Made by a program: the position numbers and the translations under genes. A stretch of 64,000 nucleotides of DNA from Lysobacter sp. Root690 (lineage in GTDB: Bacteria; Pseudomonadota; Gammaproteobacteria; Xanthomonadales; Xanthomonadaceae): NCBI RefSeq assembly GCF_001427785.1, contig NZ_LMHM01000018.1, positions 64,541-128,540 of the forward strand, in the 5' to 3' direction. The notes under the pieces are model-generated. The model saw nothing but the letters and a program-made list of their open reading frames with translations, ran no database searches and was not told the origin of the DNA. Below are positions 8,075 through 20,340 of this stretch, piece by piece; position 1 is the first letter of the stretch; the number at the start of each line of letters is the position of its first letter.

Positions 8075-9466
8075 TCAGTAGGCGTTCGCCACCCCGACCG
8101 CCTCGTAGGCGTCAACGTGGCCGCTGCCGACTTCGAAACGCTGCCGGCCCGCCATCGGATTGGCGGTCTGGCTGAGGATCTGCTTGACCTCCAGCGGCTT
8201 GAGCGAAGGCTTGGCCTCTAACAGCAGCGCGACGATGCCGGCCACGTGCGGGGTCGCCATCGAGGTGCCGCTCATGTGGGTGTAGAACGGCAGCCGCGCG
8301 CCGAGCGAGGCGTCCTGCTGGATCGCCAGCAGCGGCAGGGCGCCGGTCAGGGCGCGGGTCGAAACGATGTCGACGCCGGTCGCGACCAGGGTCGGTTCGT
8401 TGACGTAGGTCCAGCGCTGGCCGTCGGGCATGGTGAAGCTGCCGGTCTCGCCCGGATTGCCGCGCGAGGAGAAGTCGGCCAGGGTGCCGTCCTTGTTGCC
8501 GGCGCCGACCGAGATCACCCACGGCGCCTGCGCATAAGGATTGTGAGTATTGGCGCCGGGGCCGTCGTTGCCGGCGGCGAACACGCTGACGATGCCGTTC
8601 TTGTAGGCCTCGTACGTCGCCAGGCTGACCGGATCGGTCGGATCGAAGGTGCCAGAGGAACCCCAGGAATTGGAGATCACCTTGATCGGCGAGGCGAAGC
8701 TGTTCTTGTGCGAAATCGCGTAGTCGAAACCGCCGACCGCGTCGAGGATCGAGATCACCGCGCCCGAGCCGTAACCGACCAGATCCGCGCCGGTGGCGAC
8801 GCCGCGGTACAGCCCGGCGGACTGCGCGCCGCTGCCGCCGACGGTGCCGGCGCAGTGGGTGCCGTGACCGGAGCTGATATCAGTATTGAGCTGGTTTTCC
8901 AGCACCGTCACCGGCAGGAAGTCGACGACCGAATGCAGATTGGTCAGCGCCTGCACGTTCTGGACCACGCGCTGGCCGTACTTGAGATCGGCGTGGGTGG
9001 CGTCGATGCCCGAGTCGTTGATCATCACCGCCACGCCCTTGCCGGTGAACGGCGTGGTGCGGCCGAAGTCGCCCGGATTGGCCTGGACGCGGTTGACGCC
9101 CGACAGCTCGCGCGCTTCCTGGTTGTAATAGGTCAGCGGCTTGTTGAGATGGATCGACAGCACGTCGCCGCGCTGGGCCAGGGCGCGGATCTGCGCCGGG
9201 GTGGCCAGGGCGCCGGCGATCGGCAGCGCGCGCATGCTCACGCCGGTGCCGATGCCGAGCAGCTTGAGCGCCTGCAGCTGGCTCGCGCGCAGCGGGCCGT
9301 TCTGGTTGTAGGAGACGATCACTTCCAGCGGCTTGGCGGCCTGGGCGGTGCTCAGCGCGGTTTCCAGCGCGGCGCCGAGGCGGGCTTCGGCAAAGCTCAT
9401 GCCGCTGGCCATCATGCCGACGGCCAGAGCGGAGAATTTGATGAGGGTGCGGCGGCTGAGTTGCAT
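8075..9466 (-). CDS. S8 family subtilisin-like serine protease, Tat-type signal
   Basis: This 463-aa secreted protease has an N-terminal twin-arginine motif SRRTLIKFSALAVG followed by a hydrophobic segment and an AEA cleavage region, suggesting Tat export. A short propeptide-like domain (about residues 45-115, inhibitor I9-like) precedes the catalytic domain. The triad is D151 (NDSGID), H201 (SGHGTHCAG) and S402 (SGTSMATPHVAG). The oxyanion-hole region is SNSWGSSG and there is an AAGNDG motif. There is no C-terminal P or PPC domain. The start at 9466 places the RR motif at positions 5-6. It is transcribed divergently from the secreted protein at 9738. Confidence 0.95.
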   Translation of the reverse strand: MQLSRRTLIKFSALAVGMMASGMSFAEARLGAALETALSTAQAAKPLEVIVSYNQNGPLRASQLQALKLLGIGTGVSMRALPIAGALATPAQIRALAQRGDVLSIHLNKPLTYYNQEARELSGVNRVQANPGDFGRTTPFTGKGVAVMINDSGIDATHADLKYGQRVVQNVQALTNLHSVVDFLPVTVLENQLNTDISSGHGTHCAGTVGGSGAQSAGLYRGVATGADLVGYGSGAVISILDAVGGFDYAISHKNSFASPIKVISNSWGSSGTFDPTDPVSLATYEAYKNGIVSVFAAGNDGPGANTHNPYAQAPWVISVGAGNKDGTLADFSSRGNPGETGSFTMPDGQRWTYVNEPTLVATGVDIVSTRALTGALPLLAIQQDASLGARLPFYTHMSGTSMATPHVAGIVALLLEAKPSLKPLEVKQILSQTANPMAGRQRFEVGSGHVDAYEAVGVANAY

Positions 9467-9737
9467 GTTCGGCGAAACTCCCTGGTAGGCCCCCACGGCT
9501 GGGGTGGCTCACCTTGGCGCGCATGGCGGTTGCGGCGACATCCGGAAGACCGCTCAGCCGGCATAGGGAAAAACCCCTACAGACCGGCCGGGAAACCCGC
9601 AGTAGGCTGTGCAAACCCGGACCGGTACCGCAACATCGCTGCGACGGGGAACCCGGAATCCGACAAACACCGGGCTTGGCAGTCACACCGGCGCGGAAAC
9701 CTGATACGCATCCGGTACGCAACAGGGGGTAAGGACC

Positions 9738-10613
9738 ATGAGACACACGTTCGCGCTGTCGCCGGCCCCGCGCCGGGGCGCCGCCTGGCTCGCCTGGACA
9801 CTCACCGCCCTGTGGCTGTTCGCCGCCAGCGCGCAGGCGCAGACCCTGCCGATCAGCGTCAGCGTCAGCGGCAACCACGCCGAGGCGAGCATCACCCTGC
9901 CCGGCCTGCCGGGTTCTCCCTTGGCCGAGGTCCTGCTGGATTTCGAGGACGCCAGCGGGCTGAGCGCCTACAGCCTGGGGATCAGCGCGCGCGCGGTCAG
10001 CCTCAGCGACGCCGACCTGCTCGCGCGCCTGCCCGACTTCGACCTGACCACCCTGCAGTCGTCGCTGCCGGTGATGGTCACGATCGAACCGCCGCGCTAC
10101 GGCGGCCTGCGCTTCAACGGCACCGGCCGGGTCGAAGTGCACACCCACCTGCTGCCCTACACCGCCGGCAGCCGGCTGCGCCTGTTCAAGGCGCCGGTCG
10201 GCGGCGCGTTCCGCGACATCACCGACGAAATCGCCGCCGGCAGCGTGCGCGCGCGCGGCACTTACGGCGGGTTCTCGCAGTTCCTGATCCTGGCCGACCT
10301 GCGTCCGACCGGCACGGTCATCGCCAACAAGATCGCGCGCCTGCGCAACCGGGTCGACCTGCTGCCGCTGGCCGAGCGCGCCGGCTTCGACGACCTGCTC
10401 GACGATGTCGAAAGCGCCTTGGCGGTGGCCGACTACGCCGCCGCCCTGGCCGCGACCGACGACGTCCGCGGCCGCGCGCAGACCCGCGCCGGCAGCTACA
10501 TCGCCGACACCTGGCGCGCGACCCGCACCCACCACAACCACGCCGGCGAACTCGCCGCCGGTGCCGCGACCCTACGCTTCAGCATCGCCTTCCTGCGCGA
10601 CTACGGCCCGTAA
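9738..10613 (+). CDS. Secreted protein of unknown function
   Basis: This 291-aa protein has a signal peptide (hydrophobic WLAWTLTALWLFAASAQAQ, cleavage near residue 35). The mature part begins with a beta-rich region (about residues 36-190), including TLPISVSVSGNHAEASITL and a segment ending YGGFSQFLILAD. A helical C-terminal region follows, with DDLLDDVESALAVADYAAA. No enzyme motif or known family is recognised. It reads divergently from the S8 protease and ends 78 bases before the FHA-GAF gene, so it may be linked to the signalling cassette, though a candidate promoter lies in that gap. Confidence 0.8.
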   Translation: MRHTFALSPAPRRGAAWLAWTLTALWLFAASAQAQTLPISVSVSGNHAEASITLPGLPGSPLAEVLLDFEDASGLSAYSLGISARAVSLSDADLLARLPDFDLTTLQSSLPVMVTIEPPRYGGLRFNGTGRVEVHTHLLPYTAGSRLRLFKAPVGGAFRDITDEIAAGSVRARGTYGGFSQFLILADLRPTGTVIANKIARLRNRVDLLPLAERAGFDDLLDDVESALAVADYAAALAATDDVRGRAQTRAGSYIADTWRATRTHHNHAGELAAGAATLRFSIAFLRDYGP

Positions 10614-10679
10614 CGCCGGCGTTGCCGCGGCTGTCCGAAACACGACGGTGATCCGACGCGGGACGTCATGGCCGCGCGC

Positions 10680-10691
10680 TAAGATGCGGCC
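10680..10691 (+). promoter_or_regulatory. Candidate -10 element giving a leaderless mRNA
   Basis: TAAGAT at 10680-10685 is followed after 6 bases by the ATG at 10692, so a transcript starting at the usual distance would begin at or near the start codon. No good -35 is visible. It would drive the FHA-GAF-kinase cassette. Confidence 0.35.
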
Positions 10692-11689
10692 ATGCCGGCT
10701 CGCCTGATCGCTTACCCGCCCGAAGCCGCCGCCATCAGCCGATGGATCGCCGACGGCTCGCGCGTGCAGATCGGCCGCGACAGCGACTGCGGGCTGCGCA
10801 TCGATCACCCGACCGTGTCGCGCAGCCACGCCGAATTGCTGCACGACGAAAACGGCTGGCAGTTGCTCGACCTGGGCAGCAAGAACGGTTCGCACGTCGA
10901 CGGCCTGGAGATCAGCCGCGCCCGCCTCGACCAGGGCGAATGCTGGCTGCGCTTCGGCGATGTGCTGTGCGAATTCTCGGCGGTCGACGAAGTGTCCGCG
11001 CACGATCAACAACAACGCCAGCGCGCGCAGCGCGACCTGTCGGCGGCGTGGACGCGCCGGATCGAGGTCGAGCGGCTCGGCATCGGCGCGACCGCGATCG
11101 CGGCGGCCGAACCGCGTGCCGCCCCTACCGTTGCGCCCACGTCCGGCGATGCCCTACCCGCAAACGCCGAACCCGAGCGCCGCGATCCCGGCGCCAGCCT
11201 CGCCGACGACATCCTGCGTGGGGTGGTCGAACTGGCCGGCTGCAGCCGCGGTTTCCTGCTGCTGGCGCAGGACGGCGACTTCATCGTGCGCGCCAGCCTG
11301 ATGCTCGATCGCGACGCGCTGCAGCAGCGCGCGTTTTCCGGCAGCGTCGGCGCGGTCCAGCGCTGCCTGGCCGAACGCCGGCCGATCGTGGTCAATTGGA
11401 TCGCCGACGAACTGTGGCTGGCGCGACGCGCCTCGGTCCTCGCCGGCGGCCTCAAGAGTCTGGTCTGCCTGCCGCTGCTGCACGCCGGCCGCGTGCTCGG
11501 CGCGGTCTACGCCGATCGCCGCGGCGCCGGCGAGGCGATCAGCGAATTCGACCTGGAACTGCTGTGCGCCTTCGCCGACAGCGCCGCGCTGTGGCTGCTC
11601 GCGCAGCGCGCGTTCGATGCGCTGGCGCCGGACCCGGCCGGGTCGGCGCAACGCTGGGGCCGGATCGTCGACGCGCAGGTCACCACGCC

Positions 11690-11693
<4 letters not shown>
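10692..11693 (+). CDS. FHA and GAF domain signalling protein
   Basis: This 333-aa cytosolic protein has an N-terminal FHA domain (about residues 15-95) with IGRDSDCGLRI, TVSRSHAEL and DLGSKNGSHVDG. This is the phosphothreonine-binding fold, with the conserved Arg, Ser-His and Asn. A C-terminal GAF domain (about residues 170-320) follows, with SRGFLLLAQ, SLVCLPLLHAGRVLGAVYADR and SEFDLELLCAFADSAA. FHA domains read Ser/Thr kinase output, and the next gene, overlapping by 4 bases (GTGA), is such a kinase. It is therefore probably a phospho-dependent partner or regulator of that kinase. Confidence 0.92.
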
Positions 11694-15039
<3,346 letters not shown>

Positions 15040-15043
<4 letters not shown>

Positions 15044-15756
15044 ACGACGCCGCCGAACTGCGCGAGCTGTACCAGCAACTGCTCGAGCGGCTGGAACGCA
15101 ACGAGCGGGAGTTCCGCCGGCTCGGTCGCGCGGTGTGGAAAGTGCAAGAAGACGAACGTCGCCGGATCGCGCGCGAGCTGCACGACGGGGTCGGTCAGAA
15201 CCTCACCGTGCTCAAGCATCGCCTGCACGAACTCGACGCGGCCTTGCCCGCGCAGCCGGCCGGCTTGCGCGACACCGTCGCCGCCGCGCTGGCGCTGTGC
15301 GGCGACACCCTGGAGGACACGCGCGAACTGTCGCGTCTGCTGCGGCCGCCGATCCTCGACGACCTCGGCCTGGAAGCCGCATTGCGCTGGCTGGTGCGCA
15401 GCCAGGGCCAGGCCAGCGGCGCGCGGGTCGATCTGCAGATCGACGCCCTGCCCGAACTCGACGGCGAACTGCAGACCCTGCTGTTCCGGGTCACTCAGGA
15501 AGCGCTGACGAACGCCGCCAAGCACGCCGCCGCGAGCCACGTGCAGGTGCGTCTGCAACGCCAGGGCGCGGCGCTGTCGCTGGAAATCGAAGACGACGGC
15601 CGCGGTTGCGATCCGACGCTCGCGCTCGGCAGCGGCGGCACCGGCCTGGGCGGCATGCGCGAACGCCTGCGCCTGTACGGCGGTCGCCTGCATTTGCTCG
15701 GCGCGCCCGGCGCGGGCCTGCGGGTGAGTGCGCAGGTGCCGCTGGATTACACATGA
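15040..15756 (+). CDS. Soluble NarL-type histidine kinase (HisKA_3)
   Basis: This 238-aa kinase overlaps the Ser/Thr kinase stop by ATGA. It has a short N-terminal coiled coil (about residues 5-38), then the HisKA_3 H-box RRRIARELHDGVGQNL with phospho-acceptor H48. The HATPase follows, with QEALTNAAKHA (N-box), EDDGRG and GTGLGGMRERL. There is no membrane segment, PAS, HAMP or other sensor domain, so the input must come from a partner. The overlapping genes suggest the Ser/Thr kinase or FHA-GAF protein. The cognate regulator follows. Confidence 0.93.
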
Positions 15757-15838
15757 AATGCACTTGATCGACACATCGCCGATCTCCGCGCCGACGCTCG
15801 CGCTTGACGCCCGCCGCGCCCCTGCCCACCCTGCGACG

Positions 15839-16486
15839 ATGCAGTCTCCGCCCGTACGCGTTCTGATCGCCGACGACCACACCATGGTCCGCGAAAGCCT
15901 GGTCCAGTTGCTGCGCGGCGGCGGCATCGACGTCGTCGCCCAGGCCGCCGACGGCCTGGACACGCTCAGGCAGGCCGAGGCCACGCGTCCGGACGTGGTC
16001 GTCACCGACCTGTCGATGCCGCGCTTGAGCGGGCTGGAAGTGATCCGCCGTCTGTACGAAACCCTGCCCGACACGCGCGTGCTGGTGCTGACCATGCACC
16101 AGGAGGACGAGTACATCCTGCAGGCGGTGCGGGCCGGCGCGACCGGCTACATGGTCAAGGACAGCCCGGCCGCCGAACTGCTCGCCGCGGTCCACAGCGT
16201 GCATGCCGGCAAGGGCTATTTCGGCCCGCAGGCGGCGCGTGCGCTGGCCGAGCAACTGCGTCATCCCGAACGCGACCTGGGCGATCCCTACGGCCGCCTG
16301 ACCGCGCGCGAACGCGAGGTGTTCCATCTGATCGCCGAGGGGCTGACCACCAAGGAAATCGCGCGTCAGCTCAGCATCAGCGTGAAGACCGCGGAGAACC
16401 ATCGGGCGCGGGTGCTGGACAAGCTGGGGGTGCGCAATACCGTGGAGTTGGTGCGATATGCGTTGCGCAAGCGGTTGTTGGATTGA
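15839..16486 (+). CDS. NarL/FixJ-family response regulator
   Basis: This 215-aa regulator has a receiver domain with the acidic pair D12-D13, phospho-acceptor D57 (VVVTDLSMP), the conserved Thr in VLVLTMH and Lys in YMVKDSP. A C-terminal LuxR-type helix-turn-helix follows, with LTAREREVFHLIAEGLTTKEIA and SVKTAENHRARVLDKL. The start MQSPPVRVLIADDH is chosen from family alignment. The frame is open to 15728 and MHLIDTS at 15758 is an alternative. It is the last gene of the signalling cassette and presumably its transcriptional output. Confidence 0.94.
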   Translation: MQSPPVRVLIADDHTMVRESLVQLLRGGGIDVVAQAADGLDTLRQAEATRPDVVVTDLSMPRLSGLEVIRRLYETLPDTRVLVLTMHQEDEYILQAVRAGATGYMVKDSPAAELLAAVHSVHAGKGYFGPQAARALAEQLRHPERDLGDPYGRLTAREREVFHLIAEGLTTKEIARQLSISVKTAENHRARVLDKLGVRNTVELVRYALRKRLLD

Positions 16487-16558
16487 GTCGGGTTGGCGAG
16501 TTGCGGGGTGAAGCGAATCCCCCGCGCTGTGCGATGACCTGATAGCCGTTTGCGCCGG

Positions 16559-16680
16559 GCGCTTGCCCCCCTTTTCCAAAGTGGGCACCGGTTAACGCGC
16601 GGCACCCCAGATCGCTGCGAATCAAACCGAAGACTTCCCCCCTTTAAAAAAAGGGGGGCCAGGGGGGATTTGCTTCACCC
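16559..16680. repeat. C/G-run intergenic repeat with hairpin
   Basis: A CCCCCCTTT/AAAGGGGGG inverted repeat (16637-16645 and 16650-16658, AAAA loop) is followed by CCAGGGGGGATTTGCTT. A related GCCCCCCTTTTCC string lies upstream at about 16564. Such blocks recur between genes in Xanthomonadaceae genomes; that recurrence is from memory. The hairpin could also act as a terminator. Confidence 0.55.
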
Positions 16681-16770
16681 GCCGCAAACCGCCGATCCCG
16701 GCCCTGCCGGCCCCACCATGCGCCGTAGTATCCTCGCCTGCCAATCTGGCGATAGCGACGGAGCAGCGGC

Positions 16771-17253
16771 ATGAAAGCAGGGGCCTGGGTGCGGTTAGTC
16801 GGTCTGACGATGATGGTGGCGTTGCTGGCCAGTTGCGGCACCGGGCCGGTGCGCCGCGTCTCCGAGCCGGCCGCGCGCATTCAGCAGCTGACCGTGCGCG
16901 CCAACGGCAGTTGGGCGGTGGAAGTGCGGATCGAGAACTTCAGCAGCATCCCGATGCGCTTCGACCGCTTCGATCTGCAGCTCAAGCTCGGCGAGGACGC
17001 CGCCGGCCAGTTGCAGGCCCAGCCGGGCCTGTCGATCGGCCCGGAATCGGCCGACGTGATCAAGGTCGAACTGACCCCGAGCGGCGCGGCCAAGCTCGCC
17101 ATCGCCGACGCCCTGTCCGGCGGCCGCAGCCTCAACTACAGCCTCAAGGGCGACATCTTCGCCACCCCCGACGAAGGCAAGCAGCGCACCTTCACGATCG
17201 AGCGCAGCAGCGCGCTGAGCCCGGCGCCCGGGTTGCCCGGGGTGATGAGGTAA
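16771..17253 (+). CDS. LEA14-like lipoprotein
   Basis: This 160-aa lipoprotein has lipobox LLASC with the lipidated Cys at residue 22. The mature part is a single beta-sandwich-like domain, with RIQQLTVRANGSWAVEVRI, ENFSSIPMRFDRFDLQLKL and a C-terminal SLKGDIF. This resembles the LEA type 2 / WHy fold found in small bacterial lipoproteins. It probably sits in the outer membrane facing the periplasm. It is separated from the acyl-CoA dehydrogenase gene by a large inverted repeat. Confidence 0.82.
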   Translation: MKAGAWVRLVGLTMMVALLASCGTGPVRRVSEPAARIQQLTVRANGSWAVEVRIENFSSIPMRFDRFDLQLKLGEDAAGQLQAQPGLSIGPESADVIKVELTPSGAAKLAIADALSGGRSLNYSLKGDIFATPDEGKQRTFTIERSSALSPAPGLPGVMR

Positions 17254-17257
17254 TGCC

Positions 17258-17378
17258 GGGAATCGGGAATGGGGAGTCGGGAATCGGAAAAGCAAAAGCC
17301 GACGTCCCATCTCCCCTCTTCCACCCTCGACCGCCGGCTTTCGCTTTTCCGATTCCCAATTCCCTATTCCCCATTCCC
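17258..17378. repeat. Inverted pair of GGGAATC heptamer arrays
   Basis: The left arm (17258-17301) carries GGGAATC, GGGAATG, GGGAGTC, GGGAATC then GGAAAAGCAAAAGCCG. The right arm (17335-17378) is its near-exact reverse complement. A 33-base loop separates them. The element fills the gap between the lipoprotein and the acyl-CoA dehydrogenase and could form a long hairpin. Confidence 0.9.
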
Positions 17379-17386
17379 GAGCCCTC

Positions 17387-19177
17387 ATGAGCACCTACAA
17401 AGCCCCCCTAACCGACATGCGTTTCGTGCTGTTCGACCTGCTCGGCGCCGAAGCGCAGTTCGAGCGCCTGGGTTACGCCGACGCGACCCGCGACACGCTC
17501 GATGCCGTGCTCGAAGAAGGCGCGCGCTTCAACGAAACCGTGCTCGCCCCGCTCAACAGCATCGGCGACCAGATCGGTTGCAGCCACGACAAGGCCACCG
17601 GCGCGGTCACCACGCCGCCGGGCTTCAAGCAGGCCTACACCCAGTTCGTCGAAGGCGGCTGGTCGGGTCTCACCGCCGAAGTGAAGTTCGGCGGCCAGGG
17701 CCTGCCGCACGCGGCCGGCGTGCCGCTCAAGGAAATGATCGACGCGGCCAACCTGGCCTGGGGCAACTTCCCGCTGCTGTCGCACGGCGCGACCGAAGCG
17801 CTGCTGCACCACGGCGAGGAATGGCAGCAGGACGTGTTCCTCAAGCCGCTGGTCGAAGGCCGCTGGACCGGCACCATGTGCCTCACCGAACCGCATTGCG
17901 GCACCGACCTGGGCCTGCTCAAGACCAAGGCCGAACCGCAGGCCGACGGTTCCTATTCGATCACCGGCACCAAGATCTTCATCACCGCCGGCGAGCACGA
18001 CCTCACCGACAACATCATCCACCTGGTGCTCGCGCGCCTGCCCGACGCACCGACCGGCAGCAAGGGCATTTCCTTGTTCATCGTGCCGAAGATCAAGGTC
18101 GCGCGCGACGGCAGCGTCGGCGAGGCCAACGCGGTGCGTTGCGGCAGTCTCGAACACAAGATGGGCATCCACGGCTCGGCCACCTGCGTGATGAATTTCG
18201 ACGGCGCGCAGGGCTATCTGATCGGCCAGCCGAACAAGGGCCTGATGGCCATGTTTACGATGATGAATACCGCGCGTCTCGCGGTCGGTCTGCAGGGCCT
18301 CGGCCTGTCCGACCGCGCGTTGCAGAACGCGCTGCGCTATTCGCGCGACCGTCTGCAGATGCGTTCGCTGTCGGGCACCAAGTTCCCGGAACTGCCGGCC
18401 GATCCGATCATCGTCCACCCCGACGTGCGCCGCATGCTGCTGACCTGCAAGGCGCTGGTCGAAGGCGGTCGCGCGATGGGTTACGACGCCGCGCTGCAGG
18501 TCGACATCGCCCACGCCGCGCCGGACGAAAAGGAACGCGCCGAGGCCGATGCGCTGATCGGTTTCATGACCCCGATCGTCAAGGCCTGCCTCACCGAGTG
18601 GGGCGTGGAATGCACCTATCACGCGCTGCAATGCTTCGGCGGCCACGGCTACATCGCCGAGCACGGCATCGAGCAGCTCGCCCGCGACGCGCGCATCACC
18701 ACCTTGTATGAAGGCACCACCGGCATCCAGGCGCTCGACCTGCTCGGCCGCAAGGTCATGCAGCTGCAGGGCGCGGGCCTGCAGGTGATGCTGGCGAAGA
18801 TCGAAGCGTTCTGCGCCGAAAACGAAGGCAACGCCGCGGTCGCCGAATTCGTCGCGCCGCTGCGCAAGATCGCGGCCGAATGGATGCAGCTGACCATGAG
18901 CATCGGCAAGCGCGCCGCGGCCAATGCCGACGAAGTCGGCGCGGCGGCGTACGACTACCTGTTCTACTCGGGCTACGTGTCGCTGGCCTACTGGTGGGCG
19001 CGCAGCGTCGCCGCGGCCGAAGCCTCCAAGCAGTCGCAGGGCTTCAAGGACAGCAAGCGCGAGACCGCGCGTTTCTACTTCAGCCGCATCCTGCCGCGCA
19101 CCCAGGCGCACAAGGCCGCGATCGACAGCGGCACCGCGCCGTTGATGAACCTGTCGGCCGAAGGCTTCGGCGACTGA
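17387..19177 (+). CDS. Acyl-CoA dehydrogenase, C-terminally extended type
   Basis: This 596-aa FAD-dependent dehydrogenase catalyses the first oxidation of fatty-acid beta-oxidation or a related acyl-CoA. FAD/acyl-CoA motifs include MCLTEPHCGTDLG, ITGTKIFITAGEHDL and QCFGGHGYIAEHGIEQLARD. The catalytic Glu is in YEGTTGIQALDLLGRK. A C-terminal extension (about residues 470-590, helix-rich) marks the roughly 590-600-residue subclass that includes DmdC-like enzymes, so short- or unusual-chain substrates are possible. The start lies 8 bases after the heptamer inverted repeat. Confidence 0.94.
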   Translation: MSTYKAPLTDMRFVLFDLLGAEAQFERLGYADATRDTLDAVLEEGARFNETVLAPLNSIGDQIGCSHDKATGAVTTPPGFKQAYTQFVEGGWSGLTAEVKFGGQGLPHAAGVPLKEMIDAANLAWGNFPLLSHGATEALLHHGEEWQQDVFLKPLVEGRWTGTMCLTEPHCGTDLGLLKTKAEPQADGSYSITGTKIFITAGEHDLTDNIIHLVLARLPDAPTGSKGISLFIVPKIKVARDGSVGEANAVRCGSLEHKMGIHGSATCVMNFDGAQGYLIGQPNKGLMAMFTMMNTARLAVGLQGLGLSDRALQNALRYSRDRLQMRSLSGTKFPELPADPIIVHPDVRRMLLTCKALVEGGRAMGYDAALQVDIAHAAPDEKERAEADALIGFMTPIVKACLTEWGVECTYHALQCFGGHGYIAEHGIEQLARDARITTLYEGTTGIQALDLLGRKVMQLQGAGLQVMLAKIEAFCAENEGNAAVAEFVAPLRKIAAEWMQLTMSIGKRAAANADEVGAAAYDYLFYSGYVSLAYWWARSVAAAEASKQSQGFKDSKRETARFYFSRILPRTQAHKAAIDSGTAPLMNLSAEGFGD

Positions 19178-19485
19178 GTTCGCCCGGCGCGGAAGCGTCG
19201 ACGCCTGAGGTCTCGTGCAGAGGCTCTCAGGCTCGACGCTGCTGCATCTCGCCCAGATCACCGCGACAGCCGCACCTCCCGCTGTAGGAACTGCGCAAGC
19301 TGCGACCGCGAACCCGCAAGCCCCGGCGCAAGCTTCGATCAGGCGACCACCGACAAGCACAGCTCATCGTCCAGAGTGAGCAAGCACGATCGCCCACCGA
19401 GCCCGCCCGTGTGCCGCCGGTCGGTCGACAACAGGTCGCCCCGTCTACACAAAATGTAATCGAGAGGGTATAAGCTGGGTCCCCG
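19178..19485. other. Intergenic region with a REP-like sequence and a promoter
   Basis: A degenerate REP-like string, GCTGTAGGAACTGCGCAAGC continuing TGCGACCGCG, lies at 19281-19310. A candidate promoter for the HNH gene follows: TACACA (19446-19451), 17 bases, TATAAG (19469-19474), only 11 bases before the start codon, so the leader would be very short. Confidence 0.45.
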
Positions 19486-20199
19486 ATGGAGACCGATAGA
19501 GCGAAGATCCGCCTGGTCCGAACCGGAACCCACGCTGAAATGCTTCAGCGTGAGCCGGATGCCTCGGGTGTCCCCGATCCTTATTCGCCCTGGCTCGGTC
19601 CGCGCGCGGTACCGCGCAACGCCCTGGAACGACTCAACTCGGTGCGACTGCTGTCGCTCGACGCGCATGGGCGGGTGCTGGACTGGATGAACTGGCAGGA
19701 AGCCAGCTGCCTGTACGCACGCGGCGCGGTCGCCTGGACCCTCGGCGAACCCTGCCTGGAAGTGCATGGCGGCATCAACCGATTCACCGGCGAGCGCAGC
19801 GTGCTCGAACTGCATCCCATCGTCGCCGCGCGCGGCCATGCGCGTCCCGGCGCGCTCGATCCCACGCCGACCCTGACCAACGCCGCGCTGTTCGCGCGCG
19901 ACGGCCATCTGTGCATGTACTGCGGTCACGACTTCCACCGCCCGCACCTGACCCGCGACCACGTCGTGCCGGTGTCCAAGGGCGGCCGCGACCTGTGGGA
20001 GAACGTGGTCGCCGCCTGCTTCGCCTGCAATTCGCGCAAGGGCAACCGCACTCCGCAGCAGGCGAGCATGCCGCTGCTGGCGGTGCCGTACCGGCCCAGT
20101 TGGGTCGAGCATCTGATCCTGTCGAACAGGAACATCCTGGCCGATCAGATGGCGTTCTTGAAAAACCAGCTGCCGAAGAAAGCCCGCCTCAACGGCTGA
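19486..20199 (+). CDS. HNH endonuclease domain protein
   Basis: This 237-aa protein has a C-terminal HNH nuclease fold. CMYCGHDF (first CxxC), LTRDHVVPVSKGG with the catalytic His, and NVVAACFACNSRKGNRTP (second CxxC) give a zinc-stabilised beta-beta-alpha-metal site. The N-terminal half (about residues 45-130) includes the VRLLSLDAHGRVLDWMNW segment that precedes HNH in a broad family of chromosomal proteins. No mobile or restriction partner is next to it. The biological role is unknown. Confidence 0.9.
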   Translation: METDRAKIRLVRTGTHAEMLQREPDASGVPDPYSPWLGPRAVPRNALERLNSVRLLSLDAHGRVLDWMNWQEASCLYARGAVAWTLGEPCLEVHGGINRFTGERSVLELHPIVAARGHARPGALDPTPTLTNAALFARDGHLCMYCGHDFHRPHLTRDHVVPVSKGGRDLWENVVAACFACNSRKGNRTPQQASMPLLAVPYRPSWVEHLILSNRNILADQMAFLKNQLPKKARLNG

Positions 20200-20340
20200 A
20201 GTCGTGAAGCGCGTCGCAGTATTCACAAAATAGCCGCACCGAATGTGCCAATCAGTGCGCATATGCGACGTCAAGCGCGCGTTGACGACAATCCAGTCGT
20301 CCCGGACACTCGTCGCCATCGACTTACGGATGTAATCAAG

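Noticed and set aside
8246..10651. An 801-codon plus-strand frame spanning the protease gene and overlapping the secreted protein in another frame.
   Set aside because: It is antisense to the S8 protease for most of its length and its sequence is Arg/Ala-rich without motifs.
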